From NCBI GenBank assembly GCA_035697545.1, contig DASSCT010000037.1, positions 1 to 6,022 on the forward strand: a stretch of DNA of 6,022 nt. The letters run 5' to 3'. A program made the position numbers and the translations under genes. This document shows, in pieces, positions 1 to 5,413 of the stretch. Origin of the DNA: JACDAN01 sp035697545. Its GTDB lineage: Bacteria > Actinomycetota > Thermoleophilia > Gaiellales > Gaiellaceae. The notes under the pieces were generated by a model, which saw only the letters and a program-made list of their open reading frames with translations, was not told the origin of the DNA and did no database searches. Each line of letters opens with the position of its first letter. The stretch's first letter is position 1.

Positions 1-1285
1 GCACCAGCTCGGCGGTCGCCAGACCGGGGTCGAGCGCTCCCGACTCGAGCCGCCTCTCGAGCTGCGCTCGGGCCGACACCTTGAGCTCCTCGAGCCACTC
101 AGGCCTGAAATACCAGTTGTCGGATTGCACGAGACCCCGAAGGCCCACCATGAGCTCGGCCGGCGCCAGGACACCGCGGGCTCGCAGCGAGTCCTCCGTC
201 TGCGGCTCGTGCGTCAGTTCTCTCGCGATCGATACCGAATCACCTCCTTTCAACACCTCGAGCTGATCGAGCTCGAGCCTTCGCGGCGGAGCGGGGTCGA
301 GGACGATCGCGCCGCCGACCGTCTTCCGTGTCCGGAGAACGACTCGGTCTCCCCGGGCGGCGACCACGGCCTCGCTCAGCCGTAACTGAGCGTAGTTGCC
401 GCGTCGGACAACACGAGCAGAAACGCTTGCCGAGCCGAGAAGAACCGTGACGGCGGGCGGGATTCCGTCGCCCTGAAGCACAGCGCCGAGCCGATACGTG
501 ACCGGATAGGTGCCGGGCTCCACCAGCGCGTCGCCGCGTCGCAGCTCGGTCCGTGCAACGTTAGGCAACGCAACGGCGACACGCTGACCCGCATCGGCCC
601 GCTCCACGGGAGCGTCGTGCACCTCAACGCCGCGGATTCGCACCTCCCGTCCGGCAGGCTCCAAGCGCAAGGTGTCGCCGGCGGCGACCGACCCGGACCA
701 GAGCGTTCCCGTCGCGACGGTGCCCGTACCCGGGATCGTGAACGCCCGGTCAATCCAGAGGCGTGTCGGCCAGTCTGCGCTTCTCCGCACTGCGCCGTCC
801 GCGGCCCGCCCGAGCGCCTCGCGCAGCTGTGCCAGCCCCTGGCCTTTCTTCGCGCTGACCGTGACAACCTCGGCGCCCGGGACGAGCGCCTGCGCCTCCG
901 CGACGGCCGCCCGGAGACGCTGTGAGCTGACCGCATCCGCCTTCGTCACTGCCACGACGCCGCGCTCGATCCCGAGCAGACGGAGGATCTCGAGATGCTC
1001 ATGCGTCTGCGGCCGCGGGCCCTCGGCCGCATCGATCACGAGCAGGAAGAGGTCGACCCCGCTCGCGCCCGCGACCATGTTGCGCACGAACCGCTCGTGG
1101 CCGGGAACGTCGATCAGCGAAAGCCGACGCCCGTCCAGGAGCTCCAGCGGCGCATAGCCGAGGTCGATCGACAGCCCGCGACGCCGCTCCTCTGGAAGGC
1201 GGTCGGTGTCCTTGCCGGTCAGGGCCCTGACGAGCCAGGTCTTGCCGTGATCGACGTGGCCGGCGGTCCCTACTGTGAGCGGCAC
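1..1285 (-). CDS. selB: Selenocysteine-specific elongation factor SelB (3'-truncated by window edge)
   Basis: SelB is the GTPase that carries Sec-tRNA(Sec) to the ribosome at UGA codons marked by a SECIS hairpin. No complete reading frame lies in the window; I translated it by hand as 428 codons without a stop. The GTPase motifs are all present: P-loop GHVDHGKT (residues 9-16), switch I RGLSIDLGYA (about 36-45, with Ser where many homologues have Thr), DVPGHERF (59-66), TKAD (114-117) and SAKKGQGL (144-151). The domain II hallmark IDRAFTIPGTGTV (178-190) follows, then RRGD (249-252). Domain III ends near VLDPAPPRR (328-336). The remaining roughly 90 residues begin the C-terminal winged-helix part that binds SECIS, and the rest (the family is usually about 600 residues) lies off the left edge. 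The GTG start at 1285 gives the normal family N-terminus and overlaps the end of selA by 16 nt, with a weak GAGG about 10 nt upstream. Identification is firm; only the missing end is unknown. Confidence 0.96.
   Translation of the reverse strand, partial: MPLTVGTAGHVDHGKTWLVRALTGKDTDRLPEERRRGLSIDLGYAPLELLDGRRLSLIDVPGHERFVRNMVAGASGVDLFLLVIDAAEGPRPQTHEHLEILRLLGIERGVVAVTKADAVSSQRLRAAVAEAQALVPGAEVVTVSAKKGQGLAQLREALGRAADGAVRRSADWPTRLWIDRAFTIPGTGTVATGTLWSGSVAAGDTLRLEPAGREVRIRGVEVHDAPVERADAGQRVAVALPNVARTELRRGDALVEPGTYPVTYRLGAVLQGDGIPPAVTVLLGSASVSARVVRRGNYAQLRLSEAVVAARGDRVVLRTRKTVGGAIVLDPAPPRRLELDQLEVLKGGDSVSIARELTHEPQTEDSLRARGVLAPAELMVGLRGLVQSDNWYFRPEWLEELKVSARAQLERRLESGALDPGLATAELV
239..251 (-). promoter_or_regulatory. 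Internal extended Shine-Dalgarno sequence within selB
   Basis: On the coding strand GAAAGGAGGTGAT covers codons 345-349 of selB and is the perfect complement of the conserved 16S rRNA 3' end (ATCACCUCCUUUC). No ATG, GTG or TTG stands at initiation distance downstream, so it is unlikely to start a separate product. It lies a few residues after the end of EF-Tu-like domain III. A ribosome pause at a domain junction is the simplest functional reading. Confidence 0.5.
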
Positions 1286-2556
1286 GCGAGAACCGCCTCG
1301 GCGACCTGGTCCACCTCGCCGTCGGACAGGGCGCGGCAATCCAGAAGCAGGCGCCCGTCGCGAACGATGCCGATCACGGGCGGCTCGCCGGTCCTGAGCC
1401 GAGGGCCAAGCCCCTCCTCGACCGCGCAGGCGAAGCTCGGAAGCTCGGTGAGCGGAAGCGCTCCGCCGCCCACGCGAGCGACGGTCTCTTCGACGACGCC
1501 GTCGACCGAGCCCGCGAGCCGTTCCGCGCGAGCGCGGACGGCGGCCGCTGGCTCCACGAGCATCCGGAGAACCGGCACCTCGCGAAACGCCCGGCCGGGC
1601 TCCTCGTAGAGTGCGAGCGTCCCCTCGAGCGCGGCCAGCGTGAGCTTGTCCGCACGAACTGCCCGCTGGAGCGGGTGGCGCCGCAGCCGCTCCACGAGCT
1701 CCGCCCGGCCGACGAGGATCCCCGCCTGCGGCCCGCCCAGCAGCTTGTCTCCGGAGAAGGACACGAGGTCGGCGCCGGCCTCGAGGCTCTCGCGGACCGA
1801 CGGCTCGTCCGGCACATGCTCGAGGGCGCCCGAACCGAGGTCGTCGACCAGCGGAATCCCGTGACGCCGCGCCACGCGGGCCAACTCCTCCACCGTCGGC
1901 AGCTCGGCGAATCCGACGACCCGGAAGTTTGACTGGTGCACGCGCAGGAGGACAGCCGTCTCTTGCCCGACGGCTTGCTCGTAGTCCGCCGCACGTGTCC
2001 GGTTCGTCGTTCCGACCTCGACGAGTCGCGCCCCTGATCGAGCGAGCACGTCCGGGATCCGAAACCCGTCGCCGATCTCGATCAGCTCGCCGCGGGAGAC
2101 AAGCACATCGCGGCCCTCCGCCAGCGCTGCCAATGTGAGCAGCACGGCGGCGGCGTTGTTGTTGACGACGAGAGCGGCCTCGGCGCCCGTCAGCCGGCGC
2201 AGCCGGCCCGCCACGTGGTCCTGCCGTGAGCCCCGCGTTCCCGCCGTTACGTCGTATTCGAGATTCGAGTAGCCCCAGCTGACCTCGAGCACGCGCGTGA
2301 GTGCCGGCTCAGCGAGCGGAGCCCGTCCGAGATTCGTGTGGACGATCACGCCGGTCGCGTTGAGCACCCGCCGGAGGCCGGGGCGGCGCCTGTCAGCGAG
2401 CTCCCCTTCGACTCGAGCGGCCAAGTCGCCGGGCTCGAATCCCGCAGATACTTCTTCACGCGCGCGCGCGAGGACCGTTCGCGCGGCGTCGACCGCGAGC
2501 GGATCGTCTACGCCCCGCGCCAGCTCGTCCACCGACGGCAGGTCACGGAGCCGCAC
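1270..2556 (-). CDS. selA: L-seryl-tRNA(Sec) selenium transferase SelA
   Basis: SelA is the PLP enzyme that converts Ser-tRNA(Sec) to Sec-tRNA(Sec) using selenophosphate. The 428-residue product has the typical N-terminal tRNA-binding start (LPSVDELARG, residues 6-15), the LRRVLNATGVIVHTNLGRAPL block (61-81) and the NNN phosphate-binding region (132-134). VDDLGSGAL (237-245) is followed by SFSGDKLLGGPQAG (266-279), in which Lys271 should form the Schiff base with PLP. It is slightly shorter than the E. coli enzyme but looks complete. The start is constrained: the in-frame TAA of the preceding LOG gene lies only one codon (GCC) upstream of the GTG at 2556, so the GTG is the first possible start. 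No clear RBS lies in the 3-nt gap, which points to translational coupling. The gene ends in TAG inside the beginning of selB. Confidence 0.97.
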   Translation of the reverse strand: MRLRDLPSVDELARGVDDPLAVDAARTVLARAREEVSAGFEPGDLAARVEGELADRRRPGLRRVLNATGVIVHTNLGRAPLAEPALTRVLEVSWGYSNLEYDVTAGTRGSRQDHVAGRLRRLTGAEAALVVNNNAAAVLLTLAALAEGRDVLVSRGELIEIGDGFRIPDVLARSGARLVEVGTTNRTRAADYEQAVGQETAVLLRVHQSNFRVVGFAELPTVEELARVARRHGIPLVDDLGSGALEHVPDEPSVRESLEAGADLVSFSGDKLLGGPQAGILVGRAELVERLRRHPLQRAVRADKLTLAALEGTLALYEEPGRAFREVPVLRMLVEPAAAVRARAERLAGSVDGVVEETVARVGGGALPLTELPSFACAVEEGLGPRLRTGEPPVIGIVRDGRLLLDCRALSDGEVDQVAEAVLACRSQ

Positions 2557-2559
2557 GGC

Positions 2560-3270
2560 TTATTGGGCGTCAGCCTTGCGCGGCTCGGCAGGCGTCTCCA
2601 GGCTGCGCTCTTCGAGCGAGCGCAGGATCATCTCGACCGCCTCATCGGCGTCGTCGGTGACGTAAAGGAGATCGATGTCCTCGGAATCGATGAAGCCCTC
2701 GGTGACCAGACGCTCTCGGATCCAGCCCAGCAGCCCCTTCCAGTGCTCCTCGCCGAAGAGCACCACCGGGAAGTCGAGCACCTTGCCCGTCTGAATCAGC
2801 GTCAACGCCTCGAACAGCTCGTCCAGGGTCCCGAAGCCGCCGGGGAACATTACGAACCCTTCCGCCGCCTTCACGAGCATCGTCTTCCGCGCGTAGAAGT
2901 GCTTGAACGTGACGGCGATGTCGAGGTACGCGTTGTGGTGTTGCTCGTGCGGCAGGTCGATGTTGAAGCCCACGGACAGGCCGCCGGCCTCGTGCGCCCC
3001 CCGGTTGGCCGCCTCCATCACGCCTGGGCCGCCGCCGGTGACGACCGCCAGGCCTGCCTCGGCGAAGCGCCGCCCGAGATCCTGGGCCGCTTTGTAGATC
3101 GTGTCGTCCTCCCGCACTCGCGCGGAGCCGAAGATCGTGACGGCCGGCCGGTCGATGCTGTCGACTGCCTCGAAGCCCGTCCGGAACTCCTCCGCGATCA
3201 GGAAGACGTTGCGCGGAAGGTTGCCGTCGTGCGCGCGGAGAATCTGCTGGTCTCGATCCTGCTGCTGCAC
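2560..3270 (-). CDS. LOG-family (TIGR00730) Rossmann-fold protein, probable nucleoside 5'-monophosphate phosphoribohydrolase
   Basis: The 236-residue protein belongs to the LOG family, often misannotated as lysine decarboxylase. Characterised members hydrolyse cytokinin riboside monophosphates or AMP-like nucleotides to the base and ribose 5-phosphate. Visible motifs are VTIFGSAR (44-51), VTGGGPGVMEAANRGA (77-92), FYARKTML (125-132, with the family Arg at 128) and the signature PGGFGTLDE (143-151), which includes the conserved Glu. There is no signal peptide or membrane segment, so it should be cytosolic. The GTG start at 3270 lies 7 nt after the protease stop and lacks a good RBS, so coupling is likely; a slightly different N-terminus is possible because the first 15 or so residues are Gln-rich and not typical of the family. 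The TAA stop is in frame with selA, three nucleotides before it. The family call is firm; the substrate is unknown. Confidence 0.92.
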   Translation of the reverse strand: MQQQDRDQQILRAHDGNLPRNVFLIAEEFRTGFEAVDSIDRPAVTIFGSARVREDDTIYKAAQDLGRRFAEAGLAVVTGGGPGVMEAANRGAHEAGGLSVGFNIDLPHEQHHNAYLDIAVTFKHFYARKTMLVKAAEGFVMFPGGFGTLDELFEALTLIQTGKVLDFPVVLFGEEHWKGLLGWIRERLVTEGFIDSEDIDLLYVTDDADEAVEMILRSLEERSLETPAEPRKADAQ

Positions 3271-3277
3271 GCCGTCG

Positions 3278-4171
3278 CTAGAACGTTCGCTCGAGGTGGG
3301 TGGCGCTCATGCCGAGGACGAGCAGCGCGGCCAGGCCGAAGTAACCGACTGCAGCGGCGACGCGCTGCCACCGCGCCACCTGGTAATACGTCGCCGCCTG
3401 CGGCTGCCCACGCTCCTGCCAACGGCGCCAGAGCTCGAGCCCGACAAAGAGCGTGATCACGATCAGGATCGGGTTCGGGGCCACGAAGACGAGGGCGATC
3501 AGCGCAGCGAAGCCGGCGAGCCACAGTGCCGGATGGATCGCGGCGACGATGCGGCCACCGTCGAGCGGCACCACCGGCAAGAGGTTGAAGAGGTTGAGGA
3601 AGAAGCCGGTGAAGGCGAGCGCCCGAAGGAGATCTGAATCCATCTGCACGCCGACAAGCCAAACCGCGGCGGCGCCGAGCGAGCCGAGAATCGGGCCGGC
3701 AATCGCCACCTGAGCCTCGCGCCAGGCACCGAGCGGATTCTCCTTCAGCAGGATCGCGGCGCCGAGGAACGGAATGAACACCGGCGCGCCGACGTCCAGG
3801 CCCTGCCGCCGAGCCTCGAGGTAGTGGCCCATTTCGTGGACGAGGATCAGCAGGACGAAACCGACGGCGAAACGCCAGCCCCAGATCCATGCGTAGGCCG
3901 CGATGGACACGAGCATGGTGGCTGACGTCGTGAACAGCTTGAACTTGAAGACCGCGGCCACGGCGAACTTGAGCTTCCAGACCAGCACGCCGAGCGCGAT
4001 GAAGGGCGCCGCGAGCTTTCGGAGCAGGGGAAACCGCGGCTCGTGCTTGACCGGGCCCCAGTCGGATGGGTCGTACGGGTCGTAGTCGAGCTCGTGACGA
4101 AGTTCGTCTTCGCGCGTGTCCTCGGGCTTGAGCTGGCTCACCGCCGCATCGTAGCTCCGGCCCTCTGTCAC
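3278..4171 (-). CDS. Site-2 protease family (M50) membrane zinc metallopeptidase
   Basis: This is an integral-membrane protease of the M50 family, which cuts substrates within or next to the bilayer; bacterial members often release membrane-held regulators. Numbered from the GTG at 4171 (297 residues), a charged cytosolic stretch rich in Asp, Pro and Tyr (about 20-45) is followed by hydrophobic segments around 53-80 and 84-115. The zinc motif HEMGH is at 112-116, with Glu113 as the likely catalytic residue. The second active-site motif, NLLPVVPLDGGR (196-207), supplies the third ligand, Asp204. More hydrophobic segments follow at about 215-247 and 270-290. The frame stays open upstream to 4366, but that part lies opposite the start of the divergent collagen-like gene and looks non-coding. 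GTG at 4171 and GTG at 4141 are both possible starts, neither with a well-spaced RBS. This is the first gene of the selA-selB run; its substrate cannot be told from sequence. Confidence 0.92.
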   Translation of the reverse strand: MTEGRSYDAAVSQLKPEDTREDELRHELDYDPYDPSDWGPVKHEPRFPLLRKLAAPFIALGVLVWKLKFAVAAVFKFKLFTTSATMLVSIAAYAWIWGWRFAVGFVLLILVHEMGHYLEARRQGLDVGAPVFIPFLGAAILLKENPLGAWREAQVAIAGPILGSLGAAAVWLVGVQMDSDLLRALAFTGFFLNLFNLLPVVPLDGGRIVAAIHPALWLAGFAALIALVFVAPNPILIVITLFVGLELWRRWQERGQPQAATYYQVARWQRVAAAVGYFGLAALLVLGMSATHLERTF

Positions 4172-4203
4172 AAAGGTGTGCCAAAACCGTGCCAAAGGTG
4201 TGA
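4171..4203. repeat. Three tandem 11-bp direct repeat units, possible operator
   Basis: The units are CAAAGGTGTGC (4171-4181), CAAAACCGTGC (4182-4192) and CAAAGGTGTGA (4193-4203). Units 1 and 3 share their first ten bases exactly, and unit 2 differs from unit 1 at three central positions. A weak fourth unit, AAACCCGCGCT, may follow at 4204. An 11-bp period places each unit on the same face of the helix. OmpR/PhoB-type response regulators, including actinobacterial PhoP, are known to bind 11-bp direct repeats, so a regulator site is plausible. The regulator cannot be named from sequence. Confidence 0.5.
4179..4194 (-). promoter_or_regulatory. Sigma-54-like -24/-12 element upstream of the protease/sel operon
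   Basis: Read on the minus strand, TGGCACGGTTTTGGCA matches the sigma-54 consensus TGGCACGNNNNTTGCW at 11 of 12 defined positions, with the GG and GC pairs at the required 10-nt spacing. Transcription would begin near 4168, which would favour the GTG at 4141 as the protease start. The caution is that the match is built from two of the 11-bp repeat units, and RpoN is generally absent from Actinobacteria, so coincidence is likely if the host is one. Confidence 0.25.
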
Positions 4204-4263
4204 AAACCCGCGCTGGAAGGGCGATTGAGCGGCTAGACCAGATGGCATCCGCAAATCGAAATC

Positions 4264-4270
4264 GAGGAGG
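4264..4270 (+). promoter_or_regulatory. Ribosome binding site of the collagen-like gene
   Basis: GAGGAGG lies 4 nt before the GTG at 4275. It decides the start in favour of this GTG over the in-frame ATG at 4242 and GTG at 4176, neither of which has a comparable site. Confidence 0.8.
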
Positions 4271-4274
4271 AACC

Positions 4275-4955
4275 GTGCTCAGACGCTCAGTCCTCGCGGC
4301 GCTGCTCGTGGCCGCCGCTGCGGTGGCCGTCTCCGGCGGAGTCGCCACGGCAACGTCGGGAGGCACCGCTCAGGAAGCGAAGAAGAAACCCAAGCCGAAG
4401 GTTCTTCGCGGCCCCCGGGGGCGGCGAGGGCCGATCGGCCCGCGAGGGCTACCGGGACCGCCCGGGCCGCAGGGACCATCGGGTTCCCAGGGGCCAACGG
4501 GCGCGGCGGGGCCTCAGGGCCTGCAAGGTCCGCAAGGCCCCGCCGGTCCTCCAGGTCCGCCTGGGGCCGGCGCTCAGCGCATCTCGGCCGACGTGCCGGC
4601 CGGCACGCCCGAGACGCCGATCCTGAGCCTCGGCGGGCTCGTGCTCAAAGCCGCCTGCAGCGCGGGCGGAGACCTGTCGCTGGAGGCGAGCTCGACTGTG
4701 AACAACGGCCGGGCTCGATCCGGAATGATCTCGGCCGGCTCGCCCGATGTGGCCAGCTACGCCGAGGACGACGATCTCGACACGACCGACGGCTTCGACC
4801 TCGTCGGCGCCCACGACGACGATGCGCTCGGGACGATCGTCTATCGCTCGCCGACCGGTTCTGCAGTCGTCTCAGGCAGCTTTCTCGTCGAGCAGTACTC
4901 GGTCGGAGGCGCGGCCCGCTGTCTTGTCGCAGGATCGGCGTTTGTCGCAGAGTAG
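4275..4955 (+). CDS. Exported collagen-like (Gly-X-Y repeat) protein with C-terminal globular domain
   Basis: The 226-residue protein starts at GTG 4275 behind a strong RBS. Residues 1-27 look like a Sec signal peptide: LRRS, then a hydrophobic stretch of Leu, Ala and Val, with possible cleavage near ATA-TS. A basic linker with KKKPKPK (36-42) leads into 17 uninterrupted Gly-X-Y triplets (46-96) and a final GAG. The triplets are Pro-rich in X and Y, with GPP and GPQ common, so a trimeric collagen-type triple helix is likely. The C-terminal 125 residues look like a soluble beta-rich head, with an acidic run EDDDLDTTD (164-172), a second run DDD (181-183) and two cysteines (128 and 216) that could form a disulfide. 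There is no LPXTG or C-terminal membrane anchor, so the product should be secreted or loosely surface-bound. The function of the head is unknown. The gene stands alone, divergent from the protease operon and convergent with the cupin gene. Confidence 0.88.
   Translation: MLRRSVLAALLVAAAAVAVSGGVATATSGGTAQEAKKKPKPKVLRGPRGRRGPIGPRGLPGPPGPQGPSGSQGPTGAAGPQGLQGPQGPAGPPGPPGAGAQRISADVPAGTPETPILSLGGLVLKAACSAGGDLSLEASSTVNNGRARSGMISAGSPDVASYAEDDDLDTTDGFDLVGAHDDDALGTIVYRSPTGSAVVSGSFLVEQYSVGGAARCLVAGSAFVAE
4410..4571 (+). repeat. Collagen Gly-X-Y coding repeat
   Basis: This is an imperfect 9-bp periodic repeat encoding 17 Gly-X-Y triplets plus GAG. Gly codons alternate among GGC, GGG, GGA and GGT, so the DNA repeat is degenerate and is kept mainly at protein level. 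Confidence 0.9.
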
Positions 4956-5010
4956 GTAGGTGTCTCGCCGACCGCCCACCTCCACGGCGTTGGCCTTCTA
5001 AGCCTTCCTT
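4956..5010. other. Convergent intergenic gap, no clear terminator
   Basis: This 55-bp gap separates two gene ends. The only hairpins are weak: AGGTG (4958-4962) with CACCT (4977-4981) over a 14-nt loop, and a GGCCTT/AGCC half-match around 4992-5003. Neither is followed by a T run on either strand. Confidence 0.6.
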
Positions 5011-5403
5011 CTAGTCCCTCCACCAGCCGGGCAGCTGCTCGGCGTCCTGGAGACCGGTGTTGGGCGCTCCGATCGCCAGGATCTCGACGCCCTCGGGCCC
5101 TGCCTCGAAGTTTCGGATCACGTCCTTTGGAACGCGCACGAGGTCCCATTGCTTCAAGTCGACGACGTCGTCGTCGAGCTTCAAGCGTGCGCTACCGCTG
5201 AGGAGCACGTAGACCTCTTCCTGCTCCTTCTGCCTGTGCCCGAACGGCATGCGGAAGTTCGGCGCGAGGCGCTGGTAACTCAGGCCGAGCTCGCCCAGCC
5301 CAAGTGACTCGCGCGCGAATCGGGCCTCCAGGTTCGGTGAGAGCCCAAAGTTGGGCGCCTGATCCTCGATCTCCTTGATGTTCTTGACTGTGTAATCGGC
5401 CAT
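5011..5403 (-). CDS. Small single-domain cupin protein
   Basis: The 130-residue protein starts at ATG 5403, with AGGA 8 nt upstream. Longer in-frame starts would run into the preceding aminopeptidase gene. The cupin core runs from about residue 48 to 112. Motif 1 is FGHRQKEQEEVYVLLSG (54-70), with the E-x6-G part intact (Glu63, Gly70). Motif 2 is WDLVRVPKDVIRNFEAG (86-102). The usual metal ligands are altered: the second His of HxH is Gln58 and the motif 2 His is replaced by Arg97. It may therefore bind a ligand without metal or have lost catalysis; the substrate is unknown. There is no signal peptide. It lies 10 nt behind the aminopeptidase on the same strand, so the two are probably co-transcribed. 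The C-terminus ends in PGWWRD. Confidence 0.87.
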   Translation of the reverse strand: MADYTVKNIKEIEDQAPNFGLSPNLEARFARESLGLGELGLSYQRLAPNFRMPFGHRQKEQEEVYVLLSGSARLKLDDDVVDLKQWDLVRVPKDVIRNFEAGPEGVEILAIGAPNTGLQDAEQLPGWWRD

Positions 5404-5413
5404 GGCCGCGATC

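Larger units (their letters stand above)
4172..4274. promoter_or_regulatory. Divergent intergenic region between the protease/sel operon and the collagen-like gene
   Basis: About 103 bp must hold the promoters for both directions. It is clearly more A-rich than its surroundings near 4171-4208 and 4251-4265. The left part carries three tandem 11-bp units. A short direct repeat AAATCG AAATCG occurs at 4253-4264, just before the collagen gene RBS. I see no convincing sigma-70 type -35/-10 pair for either direction; TTGAGC at 4225-4230 is a possible -35 but lacks a matching -10. Confidence 0.6.

Noticed and set aside
239..251. The plus strand resembles the 16S rRNA 3' end (ATCACCTCCTTTC)
   Set aside because: Flanking sequence is selB coding sequence with no rRNA similarity, so it is not an rRNA fragment; the signal is kept only as an internal Shine-Dalgarno match.
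376..936. Minus-strand 186-codon frame inside selB
   Set aside because: It is a shadow frame; the continuous SelB reading frame through this stretch carries all the expected motifs.
2459..2470. (CG)6 tract, a possible Z-DNA former
   Set aside because: It sits in selA coding sequence where Ala and Arg codons explain it; short CG runs are expected at this GC content.
2338..3456. Long plus-strand open frame (372 codons) opposite the LOG gene and parts of its neighbours
   Set aside because: It crosses three well-supported minus-strand genes, has an Arg/Glu/Ala-rich composition typical of antisense frames in GC-rich DNA, and shows no recognisable family.
3198..4184. Minus-strand open frame of 328 codons overlapping the protease in another frame
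   Set aside because: It is Arg/Ala/Pro-rich without motifs, while the overlapping frame encodes a clear M50 protease with HEMGH and LDGG.
4172..4366. Upstream extension of the M50 protease to an in-frame start at 4366
   Set aside because: The extra 65 residues are Ala/Thr/Arg-rich, lie opposite the collagen gene's RBS and signal peptide, and are not typical of the family.
4958..4981. AGGTG/CACCT hairpin after the collagen-like gene as a terminator
   Set aside because: Only five base pairs with a 14-nt loop and no T run.
4172..5010. Possible tRNA-Sec (selC) or other RNA gene in the intergenic spaces
   Set aside because: The two gaps are about 103 and 55 bp and show no cloverleaf or conserved T-arm sequence.
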